From Clarireedia homoeocarpa (taxonomy: Eukaryota > Ascomycota > Leotiomycetes > Helotiales > Rutstroemiaceae): DNA of 64,000 nucleotides. Shown here piece after piece: positions 21,624 through 33,541 of this stretch. The notes below the pieces were generated by a model that was not told the origin of the DNA, made no database searches, and worked only from the letters and a program-made list of their open reading frames with translations. The translations under genes were made by a program, and so were the position numbers. Position 1 is the stretch's first letter; each line of letters opens with the position of its first letter. The DNA lies in assembly GCA_001465935.1 (NCBI GenBank), contig LNKV01000049.1:207492-271491 (forward strand), read 5' to 3'.

Positions 21624-23831
21624 GCAATATGATGAGATGGGATGGGATGATGTGATTAATACAAATACAACAAACATATCAAGCAAGCCGTCCTCTAAAA
21701 AAATTCACCCCCAAAAGTGAGTGAGAAAAGACTTCCACGAAACATTTCCACCTCTTCTCCCTCCAGACCAGACTAGACTAGACTAGATTACAGGGTATCT
21801 ATCTAATCCATCTAAACACGGCACGGCTACAGTTTCCTCGACCCGAGTTCTTGCTTGCTTCCCAATCAATAAATACCATGCATGCATGCATGGTGTGCTT
21901 GCTTTCTCCTCCTCGCATTCAAATTTGGTCGTTCGTTTCAATCCCGTTGTGTGGAAACTACAGTAGACTGACTGCTGGAGCACACGGCTACCTACTTTCT
22001 TCCTTGGTACAATATCAATCTGTACAAATAAAAATACCACCCACAAGTAATATATGTATAATGATATACAAAGTAACGTTTGCTTGCACACTTAATCTAG
22101 ATTATCTATCTACAGATCGGTATCTATCTATCGCCCCATATCATATCATTTCCATCATACACTCGCCCAATTTTTTTTTTTTTTTTAAGAGTCCCATATC
22201 AACATTCATATTCATAACCATATCCACATGCATACAATCCATTCATTATGCCCATCTCATAATCACCTAATAGTGAGCGCTCAAACGCAAGGAGCAATTT
22301 TTCCTCTTCCTCATCCAGATTTTAGACTACCATTGCAGGTTCCCCAACCTCAAACTTGTGATACAAATGTACAAAGCTCGTCCGCAAGAATACAGGGGGA
22401 AAACAATACATATTAAAAAAAACCCCTGCCATTATACACCGCCAGCGATGAACAAGCACATTTTTGTACAATCTAACGAAGAGAAAGAGGAACACAGAGA
22501 GAGGGGTTAAGGGGAAAAAAAGAAATCTAGACAAGTAGCACAAGACCAGATAACAGATGACAAGATAGAGCACAGAGCACAGCACATTCCAAAAAAAGAA
22601 ACGAAAGGAAACAAAATGAAAGCGTATAAAAAGAAATCAAACCAAAATCGTTCTTTCTCATCATACTATTTTAAGAAACCCTCCCAATCATAACCCAGGT
22701 TTGTCCCAAACCTAAAATCCCAAAATCCGCTCATGAAGCATTTTCGCTTTGCCCGCTTTCACGCCCATGTCCCAAAAATGTCCCTAAAGAAGCCCGAAAG
22801 CCCAAACGCTGTAGAAAACTGAAAACAAAGGAAAAAAAGAAGAACGTTCGAGAGCTCGCCCATGCGTAACATGACGAAATTTCCAAAGGTATTAGGGTCT
22901 GGATTCTAGTGGGGCTTTGATCCTTTCTTTTCTTTTTCTGAGATTCATGAAAATGCATAATTTAGCTCATAAGATGCGGTTGTGTGCATTCCCCCCAAAA
23001 GGAAGAAGAAAAAGTAAGAAAGCCATAAAAAACAAAATCATGATGTCATAGTCGTCTTGTGTCATGTAACCTAACCGCTACTCGCAGGTATGGTGTGTGT
23101 GCGTGCTGTATGTGTAAACGGAGTATCGGTACGGGGATCCCCAGTTTTATGAGCAGAAACATGGCAGCATGAATGATGATTCCCTTCCAGACGTCCAAAT
23201 GCAAAGAGCTCCTCCCTCTGACGATCGTGGAGAGAAAGCGGATAACATTGCACCCTTCGTGCATATTGGTCTGCATATTAAACCAAATAGGCCTAAAAGA
23301 AAAAAATGGACCCAACCGCAACAGGGAAGTTGGTGTGAGGTGTCTCATGATGCTGCTTGACGTACGGGGTGTGGTGCTATCCCATCGCCTATCCCACTAG
23401 GCGCAAAGGCTGGCCGCTGATTGGATGAAGGCGCCGGCGATTTCCTTCCGAGGTAAGACCCTGCGTGTGATGACATCCGTCTTTAAAAAACTTTATCCAT
23501 CATAATTGTTCCGGCCCAATCTGGTATCCGAGTTGGGCAGGGAAGTGGGCCGTCGCTCCTGTAGGGTGCAGAGTGGAGTGAGGATGAGAGCGCGGAGTGA
23601 AGAGTGGAGTGAGTTGTGAGTGCCTTTTTCTGACTTAAGGTTGTACGGTGACGGAGTGAGAGTGATGGAGTGGTGGAGTGATGATGTCTTGCTTGATGTG
23701 ATCTCCGACGGATTCCGCCGGTCCGATGGTTGTTTAATCATGATATTGATACTGATCAAAATCGATTTTCGGACATCTAGAAAGCGTACCCCGGTTTTAG
23801 TAAGCGCCCTCTAGGTGAAATTAAGACTAAT

Positions 23832-26033
23832 TCAACCCATAGAAACTCCGGTTCCCCTTCTTCTACCCTTGCCGATATGAATTGGTACCTCCGGGTGTAC
23901 TACCCTCATGTGTCTCGTGAGAGCATCATTGCGACTAAATGTCTTTTCTTCCGTACACAACTCACATCGCAATTTCTGTTTACGTGTATTGTGAATCGTA
24001 TCTTCATGCCTTGTCAAATCGTACGGGCGTGAAAAGATGGTGTTGCAAGGTTTGCCCGTTGAAGGGTTTATTCTTTCGCACTTGTGTGGACCGCTTTGGC
24101 TGTTGAGTTTTTGTGCCGCCGACGTCATTCCGCGATTTTCCCCACCATTAATGCCCGTGCTGCCGATCAATGATGCAGAGTTGCGATGACCCTCACGTTT
24201 ATGTTTTTGTAGCTTTTGAGGTGTCTCGAATCGTAACGTGCATCCATGGTACGTGCATGTGTATGTTCCAGTATCCGCTGTCGTTTGTTGTGGTTTCCTA
24301 ATCTCCAACTGCTGGGGTGACTTGGTATCCGGGGTGTATTCGCTGGAGCTAGTAGAATCCATTGACGTCAGAGCCGCCGGAAAGTCATCTCCTACACTAG
24401 ACAGGTTGCTAGATTGTCTTTGTGCTTGAGACACAAAGGGGTATTGCTGCAACTGTGGGACTGGTCGTTGAATGTTTCCGGGTACCGCTGAAGTTGCAAA
24501 ATTGTATTGAGCTTGTTGCGGTGTCGTATGCGACGACGATGTAGAATAGGCAGATGAGCTTTCGCGTCTAGTTGTAGCCATACTCCTAAAGCTCTGTTGT
24601 GATGCACTGGTTTCTTCCGACTCAGAAGGCTCTTGTGCGATGACTGGTTGTTGTCGATAAACTGCAGGCGATCGTCTCTGCTGTTGTTGTTGTGGAGGCG
24701 GGAATAATGGCATATTCGCATCTTCGTCGCTCTCGTGATAAACCAAGTCTACATCCTTTGGTGAAATTGTCTTGGGTGTATTTGACTCAGGAGAGGTTCT
24801 CTCAAATTGCTGTTGTAATGCCCTCGCATCATTTTCCGCCTTCTGTTGTTCTCGTAGATGCGTCGCAGTTCCAAATCGCATACTTGGTGATTGTGTACTG
24901 AAAGAAGCCGACGAAGGAGCTAATGGTGAGCCTTGACGGAAGGGTGATCGTTCGCGAGGAGAAAGTGTGGAAGCTATTTGATTGTTTGCGCTTAAATGCT
25001 GACTGTTTGCGGCTTGAAGTCTCTGTGTGAAAACATCGTTTCGTGGAGACATATTGGCAGAAGTCTGAACCGCAGACGCAGGTGTTGAAGGAGGAGCAGA
25101 GGTAATCGAAAAGTTCGGATTGTATAACTCGTCGGCGTAAATATCGGTCATCGTTCGATCGAGTTTAGGCATCGTACTTCTATGTGCTTTAAATTGGGAC
25201 AAAAGTAAGTACTCGTTCAACCAAGCGTCCACACTAGAGTTCATACCCGACTTTTGCCTCTCATCTTCACAAGATGGTGGCGTGAATTGTGAGTCACTGC
25301 TTGCCACTGTTGTTAACGAGGGTCTGGTTGGCCCTTGGCCTGAAAATTCTGCAGAGGCCATCAGCTCGTTGCTGTTGCTCAGCTGCTTCGGCAGACCATC
25401 GTGGCTCATCGTGTATGCCAGTGAACTTGCGTTCGGATAGAAGTTTGGGTAATGAGGTGAAAGGAATTGATCTTGTAGTGGTGTATGCGCGGGAGTTAGA
25501 GGTTTCGACGACGTTGGTGCGAAATCATGAAAATCATGATAAGATTCACCCGCTACCTGAGGATTCGAGGTTGTTGGAGCAAAGGGGGAAGCTGGAGCTG
25601 CGGGTGAGCCTAAGGAAGAAAGAGAAGATTCGCGATGATGGCGCGGTCTTGTTGTCGTCGAAGTGGGGGTTAATTGACCATTCGACATCCAGCTATTATT
25701 CGATTGCTCCGATTGCATCAGAGATTGCGATTGAACCTGACTTGAAGTAAATTGTTGTGGTTGGAAATCGAACAAGATCTGATCGGATCCGAAATTGAAG
25801 TTGATATTATGGGAAATACCGTGGGTTGTGAAAGTTGATTGTGGTTGTGGAGTTAAGGGTAACGAGACGGGTACCCAAGGTTGTGCGTGAGGTTGTTGTG
25901 GTGTTGAGGGTATTGATATGTGTTGGGCGTGAGGGAATTGTTGTTGTTGTTGTTGTTGTTGACGTTGATGATGGGATTGAAGAGCTTGATGTAAGGAAGA
26001 CTGACGTCTTGGATTATTTTGAGCTAAGATCAT
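23832..26033 (-). CDS. C2H2 zinc-finger transcription factor, RPN4-like proteasome regulator
   Basis: Intronless frame of 733 aa from ATG at 26033. The N-terminal two thirds are disordered (Q-, S- and P-rich, with a run of eight Q near residue 25), with acidic patches such as DVDLVYHESDEDANMPLFPP. C2H2 fingers occupy the last 130 residues: CTYHGC...HKREGH, then CERINPSTGKPCNTIFSRPYDLTRHEDTIH, then CELCTEEKTFSRNDALTRHMRVVH. The NP-TG-PCNT-FSRPYDLTRH signature is the hallmark of yeast Rpn4 and its filamentous relatives, which induce proteasome genes. The target sites were not examined in this genome, so the role is inferred from the finger signature. An unusually long gene-free region lies upstream. 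Confidence 0.85.
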   Translation of the reverse strand: MILAQNNPRRQSSLHQALQSHHQRQQQQQQQQFPHAQHISIPSTPQQPHAQPWVPVSLPLTPQPQSTFTTHGISHNINFNFGSDQILFDFQPQQFTSSQVQSQSLMQSEQSNNSWMSNGQLTPTSTTTRPRHHRESSLSSLGSPAAPASPFAPTTSNPQVAGESYHDFHDFAPTSSKPLTPAHTPLQDQFLSPHYPNFYPNASSLAYTMSHDGLPKQLSNSNELMASAEFSGQGPTRPSLTTVASSDSQFTPPSCEDERQKSGMNSSVDAWLNEYLLLSQFKAHRSTMPKLDRTMTDIYADELYNPNFSITSAPPSTPASAVQTSANMSPRNDVFTQRLQAANSQHLSANNQIASTLSPRERSPFRQGSPLAPSSASFSTQSPSMRFGTATHLREQQKAENDARALQQQFERTSPESNTPKTISPKDVDLVYHESDEDANMPLFPPPQQQQQRRSPAVYRQQPVIAQEPSESEETSASQQSFRSMATTRRESSSAYSTSSSHTTPQQAQYNFATSAVPGNIQRPVPQLQQYPFVSQAQRQSSNLSSVGDDFPAALTSMDSTSSSEYTPDTKSPQQLEIRKPQQTTADTGTYTCTYHGCTLRFETPQKLQKHKREGHRNSASLIGSTGINGGENRGMTSAAQKLNSQSGPHKCERINPSTGKPCNTIFSRPYDLTRHEDTIHNTRKQKLRCELCTEEKTFSRNDALTRHMRVVHPEVPIHIGKGRRRGTGVSMG

Positions 26034-26637
26034 AGTAGAGGATCGAATCGCCAAAAAAGAAATGGACTAATAATTTAGAGTCGAATGTGCTAGGAAGTTC
26101 AAGTGTGGCGAATGCGACTGGGTCCGCGGTTATATATGTATGATGAATTTCTCTCTCTCGGTACTTCGGAATCTGGGAATCTGGACTTGCGCAAAGTGGA
26201 GAGTGGCTTTTTGGGCTTTTGGCGTTTGGCGTTATCCTGGACCGATGTGGAGAAAAGGATGAATTGCGGAGTTAGTAATTGCTTTTCCCTCTTTTGTGTG
26301 ACTCGTACTCGTATGAATCCTTCAGAAGGCGATGAGTAAGGAAAAGTAGTCGTAGTCGTAGTCGTGCTCGCAATCGTCGCAGTTGTCCGTAGCACCGTGG
26401 CTGGAATGATTTCGAAGGCCGAAGATCGACTGAGTAATCAGATGATTTGGTCACCAGACTCGTCGTCTTCTGTGCTGCTTGACTCTTGGATTGTACGTGG
26501 TATGTGGGTGTGGGTGGTATTTGGAATCGATGGAGTTGCAGGTTGTGTTGCGACTGCTTGAAGGCTTGAAGAAGATATAGAAAAATGGTGATGAAGAATG
26601 AAGAATAAAATGCTTACGAGGTGTGTAGGTTGCAGGT

Positions 26638-26662
26638 GGGTTGATGTTGATGTTGATGTTGA
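26638..26662. repeat. (GATGTT)n tandem repeat
   Basis: Four copies of a TTGATG-type hexamer, about 600 bp upstream of the RPN4-like start. A separate set of three GGGAGAGAATAC-type units follows at about 26760-26795. Confidence 0.7.
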
Positions 26663-28431
26663 TAACGGATGCGGGATGAGCGATGTGGGATGTGATGAGT
26701 GATGCTATGCAGATCGCGGATACTCAAAGATACCATACCCTTCCTAGTTTTCCTCATATACGGGAGAGAATACGGGAGAGAATACGGTAGAGAATGATCT
26801 TGATGTTGTGGAGTATGAAAGGAGAGAGATCGACATAGAAGGTCGATTATATAAAAGAGATATTCACCAGACATTCAAGCAAAATCCAATCCACTGCCGT
26901 ATAATTCGTTTTGCAGCGTGAGCTACGTGAGCTACAGAAAGCGTTCCCTGTTGGAAAGGGTGGAACGGAGGAGCATCCTTGTCGGCCTGTTTCTTGTCCA
27001 ACCCATCCAATCTTCCCTGGGAGTGTTCGCAGCGCAACTGCTTCTTGTGGTGTACGAAAAACCAAACAACCAAAGAACTGCAACATGGACGGACAAAGGC
27101 CGGCACAAAGACCGGCTACAAAGCCCGCTGCACCATATGCAAGCATGACGTGCCATGCGGATGCTCTGCGATACCCATATGCTTGCCAATCTGACCGAGA
27201 GGGCTTGGTGGGAATGACAAGGGTAGGAAAACAAGGGTAAGCAAGGGTGGACAAGGGTCAACAAGGGTTATTGTGGAGACAGGGGTCATCACTCCTGCTT
27301 GAGACGATGAATCAAAGCGGAGTAATCACCCACCCACACAAAAGGGTAGTGGAGATGAGCCACAGCCCAAAGAGTAGAATGATCTACGCCCTTCTCGGAT
27401 ATTCCAAAAATTCAGGAAGCTAGAACCAACCGGGTAGTTCCAGCACAGCCACACGTAGGACCCTGAAAATTCCAAAGGAAAAACCGAATTGTTGAATCAT
27501 GTCCAATCAATTAATTATTAAGCGACGGACGATGGAAAACGGTTGGGTAACTTTACCCAGCAAATAAGGTGCTGACAGAGTTGCAACCAGTAAGTTACTT
27601 TGTATGTCAAAAAGATTGGAAATCCTTTTCGGGAATACCGTTCAATGCTCCTCTCTCTGGCAGATGGGTTGTTCGGATCGACCCAAGAATTTCATCCCTC
27701 TGTGCGACCCTTTGACTCTTTCGGGACGATCCTGTGCCTCAACCCCCCATCTGATCCACTCCCCCCCTTTCCCAAAGACACGGCGCTGAGGGTGACAGCG
27801 GCTTCATGCGAGCTTCAACGAAGCATCAGTAATTCCATTCCTCGGGTCCTGTCCAGCGTTACATTTGCTACTTCCCAGGTGGGGTGGTAGATGTTCGCAT
27901 CTCCAATGGGATTTGGATTCCTGGAGGAACTCTGTCATTATTCTCCTCCGTGCTACCCTCATCCATCTACTGGGTACCTAGCCTTATGGGAAACCAGGAA
28001 TTACCGATGCGTACTATTGAAATCCCATTCTATCTCATCCATCCTATTCGTGCACAGTACCTGATCGATGAATGACTGTCCCCAAGGTCAGTCTCCAAAG
28101 CTAAGACAGGGATCTTCACGACAATACGGGTACAACTGGGGAAGCGGACAAGAGCGAACGGCCGACAAGAAAATGTGCAGAGAAAAAAGGCGCAATGAAT
28201 GTACAGTACAAACTGTGGCTGAGAGACCCTTTGGGCGACCAGTAAGACAGTGTTGTATTGCCCATAAGCGAAGGCGGAATTTGTCGAGACGAGCTGGACT
28301 CCCCGCCGCCGCTGCGCGATACCTTGAACTTAGCTCTCCTCTGCAGCGCTGGAGGAAACAGGCCGGTTTGGGACAGTATGCTCTATGTAGCCGAGAATCG
28401 TTACCAGATGAATGTTCTTTGATTGTGCGAT

Positions 28432-28495
28432 CAGCTCTACAGTCATCGGCCAGCTCTACAGTCATCGGCCAGCTCTACAGCCATCGGCCAGCTCT
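28432..28495. repeat. 19-bp tandem repeat, three copies plus partial
   Basis: Unit CAGCTCTACAGTCATCGGC at 28432, 28451 and 28470 (the third with one T-to-C change), ending in a partial CAGCTCT. Confidence 0.9.
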
Positions 28496-29388
28496 TTCCG
28501 CTCGAGAGAACCTTATCTACAGCGGATATGGATATTGAGCATCCAGGTCAAGACCTCCCCACTATTGATTTTTCTATTTTCAATCTTTGACGCTTGGTCG
28601 CGTGGAGCAAAAGTCGACCTCGTACTCAATTGTCATTCTGCCCTGGCCCAACCATCTATCTATCTATCTCCACAAGCAAGCTCCCTCACAGACCTATGTT
28701 CCCCCGCTTCTAACCTTAATACGCATCTCAGATCACCATGTGTCCCTACCCTATCCTAGCTATCCTAACAAGCCCTACTATGCTTCCTCACGGCTTTTGT
28801 GGCTACTTGGGAGTCATGCACCACGTCAGCCTACTCACCCCCCACCTAACCTGCCTAGCTGACTCACTATGCGAGAGAGCAATGATGCGAATCTCCTCTT
28901 TCCCATAGACAAAGTAGATAGATGATAGGCCATGCGAGCGCGCTTTACGATATCTTAGCTTAGCTGAGTCAAGTAATGTGTACATGTAAATCACAGGCCT
29001 TTTCACATGGGATATCCTGCTTGCGGATTTAGGAACTTGTTCTCCGGATGTACTTTACTCTGTCTGCGATTGACAAACGCTGCCTGCCTATCTATCCTAC
29101 TAAGAGTCTTAAGCCGCGGGGAATGACTAATTCCATGTCCGGATGCCCAATCGCCACGCTCATGAGATGTTGAATCATGCGGTAGTCGGTAGATCCATAT
29201 CCGGGGTCAGTGGGAAAGTAGAAATGATCTGTGAGTCGTCGAACTAGCTCTCTCTGCCCGAGTAAGTTACGTTACGTGTCAGGTAGCTACAGTACAGTAG
29301 GTAGCTAGCTAGCTCGCTCGCTCGCCGTCTGCCCCGCCCCAACTTAGTGACCCGCGAACAAATCCCCAGCAGAAATGCGAATCATGTG

Positions 29389-29415
29389 GAGAGAGAGAGA
29401 GAGAGAGAGAGAGAG
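29389..29415. repeat. (GA)n microsatellite
   Basis: About 13 GA dinucleotides in the spacer upstream of the RPN4-like gene. Confidence 0.85.
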
Positions 29416-29810
29416 TCCTGTATTCTTGTTTCCGGTACCGTACTAATGCAGGCACCACACCACACTACATGCTCATCCCCCCCCCAAAACTGGGAAAAGC
29501 AAGCAAGAAAAGCTCAAACAAAACATCCATGGGAAGCTGAGCAGAGCAAGACAGGACAACACATAGTCTATGCAGATCTGATAGGCATAGGCACAGGTAC
29601 AGGTACCGGCTGGATAGAGATACGCGATAACTTATCTGGCGACGAGCGAATGGGAAAAAAAAAAAATCCACACAAGCCACACTTCCCCGCAAAAAGCACC
29701 ACATCGGCCGGTACTGTACCGTTCTTTGGAAAAGCACGCTTGTGTGTTTAGATCGATCTGGGAAAAATGGGCGAAAAAAGCGGGTTACTTCGTTTTTTGT
29801 TGGTGGGTGG

Positions 29811-29828
29811 TGTGTGTGTGTGTGTGTG
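29811..29828. repeat. (GT)n microsatellite
   Basis: Nine TG/GT dinucleotides after a GGTGGGTGG purine-rich run. Confidence 0.8.
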
Positions 29829-30360
29829 AATTGAATGAACACAGCCACAGCGGGTGTCGGGTCAGGACCACTAAGACTTGAGTGCAACCCTTCACTTGTT
29901 CGGAGTTGAGCGAATGGATGGGTGAGATGATGCAGGATACATATTTTTTTGGTTGCTTACACACGAAACAAATCCATATGCCGAATCATTTGTTAAAAAA
30001 AGAATCCTAACGGTATGGGCTTCTGCTTTGTTCTATTCTATGCCTTGGTACGGCTCAGCTAGGTGTGTGTCTTCTTCTTCTTCCTTCCTGCAGCCCTTAC
30101 GAATCTTTGTACAGTACATGAACACCATGGGCTGCCAATTATGGCTCGTGGCTCGTCCCGGCCGGCATCGCCGTTGGCTTTTGGGGTTGCATCACATGAA
30201 GCGAAGCGAAAGGAGAAAAAAGGTCGTTCTGTTGTACGAGGAAGAACGTTCGATACATGCATGAAATGAAAAGCAGTCGGACACTTAATATAGTGAATGT
30301 ACCACGCCGCCCGTATCACGGTGCTTGGCGGAGGGGGAAGAGGTCCTAGTGGATTGGGAT

Positions 30361-30402
30361 TGTAGCATCAATTTGATGCTACAATTTGATGCTACAATTT
30401 GA
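30361..30402. repeat. Perfect inverted repeat fused to a direct repeat
   Basis: TGTAGCATCAA is followed after one T by its perfect complement TTGATGCTACA, and the right arm is repeated once more (ATTTGATGCTACA) before ending ATTTGATGG. It could form a small hairpin or bind a dimeric factor. Confidence 0.75.
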
Positions 30403-30856
30403 TGGCGTCTGGGGTATGTCCGACCTGAACATACATTTCCAAGAAGGTGCTTCAGCCGGTTGAGTATGAGGCCAGCCCAGATGGTGAGGATGGTACGGGA
30501 CAATCCTTTTCCAATATCCATCCACATCCATCCACATCCATTTCCCTATTCTGGCAGTTCTCCATGGTCATGTATCTTATCCTGCATGCATCGCACTCCC
30601 AGACAATTGGAATGTTCTGACAATTGGAATGTTCTGGTCAAACCTGCCTACCAGTCCTTTGGTGCTTACAGTTGGTTGTGCCGCATGCGAAGTTACATTT
30701 ACTATGTACATTGCAGTCCATTGCCATGGACTGTCCTCGCACCCTCGGTTCCGCCCAGCTGTATCGCAGATGCCGAGATCTAGTTCCAGTTCCATCGACC
30801 GCACCCGTCGCATGGCATGCCTGCATCTAGAATCGCACAATTAAGGCTTGAGTAAG

Positions 30857-30886
30857 CCACACCACACCACACCACACCACACCACA
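30857..30886. repeat. (CCACA)n tandem repeat
   Basis: Six CCACA units. A shorter run of the same unit occurs at 45461-45478, so this is a recurrent simple-sequence type in this genome. Confidence 0.85.
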
Positions 30887-32148
30887 TCGGAATGTCATCC
30901 TCTAGTTTATCCGGTGCCAGATGCCGATGGGTTTTCCGAAAGGAGGAATGTTTGCTGATTGTCGGGTAGTACGGGAAGAACGACTCGATCGGGTAATGTT
31001 CTAGACTCTTCTCCCTTCTTCTTTTAGTCTTGCGAGTTAACTCCGATATGCAGCTCGAATGGAAATATGCTCTAATGGAAATATGGAATTAATTTTTCCC
31101 TATTCCTTTTCGCCAGCAGAATAAACCCGACGGCTATGTCCTCCGACTCTTTTACAGCATTGCAAATTATTCCCGAAAAACCCGCGGAGATGTTCGTATT
31201 CTATTGTTGGTACTTTGGGCCGGCATTTGGAATTGGTAATGCAAATGCGGATATTTCAGATGTTGATCTTGAAGGGGCTTGCGGGTTGTGGTTTTTGGGA
31301 AGATGGACAATTACGTCATCGACGTTCTTATCGGGTACACAGGAAAAACTTGATAACGCACCTTGAGGAGATCAAGAATGTTTGTCCTGGATTTTTCTTG
31401 TGGCTGGAATAATCTTGCTGCTCGTTCTATTCATAGAAATTTAATATCTTAATGATCCTCATTAGTCCTTCCCTCTCGAGATCAATGGAGATGGCTGTGA
31501 AGTGCAGGTACGAACCCCTTGATTCCGGAAATAACGGTAGATCGGGGGGTAAGGGCGAGGGAATGAGTTATCAAAGCCTCCACTGGTGATAGAGGCCACG
31601 CAAATCATTCCTCAGAGCGTGGCACATCAGAACTTGAAATGCGAGCAGAAAACCATGGCGCCGATGTCCTTGGAAATGCAGCCAATATCGATATGAACAG
31701 ATGGCCTTCCGGCGTCCACTCAGGTCAGCTCGAAATTGTGATTGTCACGATGAAGACGAATGTCCTCGTCAAGATGTAGCCACACGCCTTGGAGATTACG
31801 CAAAGACATGTATAGCCTCATATGTGCAGTGAAAAAGCCACTGGCGATTCGTATCAAGACCCCAGGGCGCGAGTAGATTCTTGACAAGTATCCAGTGCTG
31901 CATCCTTTTGCCTTCCATCCTACGAGTAAAACTCAGAGAAATGTATGCAACAACGACTTTCATACCCTCCCCCACTTACCGAGGCAAGCTGCTTCTGATT
32001 ATATAATCATGCCTACCTCACGCACCCATGTAAAGCTGACTCTGAGAAGCTTTCTAATGTATTATGTAAATTAATTCCGATTACCAAAGCTTTCCGACAG
32101 CCCCCGTCAACATCCATCCATCCGTCTGTGAATGATATCCAGCGCAAT

Positions 32149-32956
32149 ATGACCGCGCAATCATTGTCGCCTATACGCAAAGCATGGTATAGATGGAAAG
32201 CATTGCGTCTCCCGTGGCGGAAAACCTTTTTTGTTGGTAGGTCCGCCGTGTCATGCCATTCCATACAATATATGTCCCAACCTCGCCGCCGCCACCCCAA
32301 ATCCCACTCAACCACTAACCCCCCCGTTTCTTTCTCCAATCACAGGGTTCGACCTCCAGAACAACACATTCTGGGAATTCCGCGATGCTCTGCATGCCGG
32401 GCGCATGCGTCGTATTGTGAAATCGCCCTCGTCTGTGTCGTATGCGGACGTAAGCATAAGTCCGCAGTGGCACCAATGGCTGCGGTATACGCGGGCGGAT
32501 GCGCCGAGTCTGCAGGAGCTGGAGAGCGATTTGCAGAGGCAGGCAAGATTGAAGGTGCTGGCGAGGCAGGCGGATGAGAGGTGGGCGCAGAAGCAAAGTT
32601 ATTTGGATCCGCCAGAGATGCAGCAGGCACTGCCTGCGACAAGACCGAGAGATGGTGGGGCATATACGGGGAGGGAGCCGAGGGGGGATGGGAGGGGGGT
32701 TGGGAGTTTGGTTGTTGATAGGCAGGGACGGGGAGACGGGGGACAGGAGGGGGTGGGGGTTGTGGGTGTGGAGGGTAAAGTGGCGACGTCGAGGGCGAAT
32801 GAGCAGGAGGTGGGAAGGGAGGTGAGGAAAGGAAGCGGTGTGAGGGAAGAGAAGAAATTTAAGGAAGATCCTTGGAAACAAGCAAAAGGTGCCGCAGGTG
32901 AGGAATGGCAACCGCAGGCATGGAATCCTAGTGATCTGCCTGTGTCGAGGAGATGA
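32149..32956 (+). CDS. Complex I assembly factor NDUFAF2 (mimitin/B17.2-like)
   Basis: Mitochondrial chaperone of the NDUFA12/B17.2 family that binds late assembly intermediates of NADH:ubiquinone oxidoreductase. Two exons (32149-32236, 32346-32956) give 232 aa. The N-terminal helix WYRWKALRLPWRKTFFVG and the core FDLQNNTFWEFRD, MRRIVK and PQWHQWLRYTRADAPSLQEL are the family signature, with Phe-Trp-Glu and the R..R-P-hW..WL block. The C-terminal half is low-complexity (G-, E- and K-rich) and ends DPWKQAK...WQPQAWNPSDLP, the usual fungal tail. The 109-nt intron lies after FVG, as expected. It belongs with the NDUFAF8-like gene functionally. Confidence 0.88.
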
Positions 32957-33541
32957 TATGTCATTGTTATGTCGTGACTCGTCAATGTATGTAATATTAA
33001 CGATGTTATGATGCAAAAGTAGAGTAAGCTCCACGAAGAATGTAACGATAGTAAGAGCTAGAAAAATCCAGATAGACGGTAACACTTCCACTGAGTTTAG
33101 ATCCTAGAGATCAGGTTAGAAAGTAACATTCTTATGGTTCTGACTCTCGGTTGCAACTCAGGGGGGGTTGTTGGCATTGCTAATTGTCAATGTATAGGTA
33201 CTTTGATTGGTCTATCTTATTTGAAACACTCTTTGCCTGCAGTATGAATCGGAAATTTCTTACTGCAAGAGTAGCATACGTGGTAATCTTTCACGTCTCA
33301 ACAGCGTCATGTAATGCACATAGCATGACCGTAAGCTAAGTAGAAACTATAACCAACCCAAAAGAATCGAAAAGAGAAAAGGCCAACACCAATAGGAGTG
33401 CTAACCACCCTTTCCCTGGCCGAGAGTGGGAATAGCCAGCAGCACGATTTCGTTACATTCATGCTATCAAGAGGGGGCTGACAACAACGTTGCATTCCGG
33501 CCAACACTGTCTGAGATAGCCTGGCTCGCTGAATTGCTATT
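32957..33541. other. Intergenic, no supported gene
   Basis: 3' flanks of NDUFAF2 (+) and of the esterase pseudogene (-). Nothing recognised. Confidence 0.5.

Larger units (their letters stand above)
21322..23831. other. Convergent 3' region of RAV1 and the RPN4-like gene
   Basis: About 2.5 kb with no supported gene. It contains microsatellites (listed separately), a run of 16 T at 22171-22186, four GACTA units near 21770-21788, and long A-rich and T-rich tracts compatible with 3' untranslated sequence of both neighbours. Confidence 0.5.
26034..32148. other. 6.1-kb gene-free, repeat-rich divergent spacer
   Basis: Between the divergent RPN4-like and NDUFAF2 genes. Many short ORFs occur on both strands but none shows a family motif, codon continuity or plausible splicing. 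The region carries several simple repeats and one perfect inverted repeat (listed separately). It may be an extended promoter with long 5' UTRs, hold non-coding transcripts, or contain a lineage-specific gene I cannot see. Confidence 0.45.

Noticed and set aside
28860..28866. Further TGACTCA site
   Set aside because: Not near a start codon of a plausible amino-acid-pathway gene; consistent with chance frequency. The copy at 3123 overlaps an intron donor (GTGAGTCA) and is also ignored.
32315..33091. 258-aa minus-strand ORF
   Set aside because: Antisense to NDUFAF2 and low-complexity (R-, P- and H-rich), as expected opposite a G-rich coding tail.
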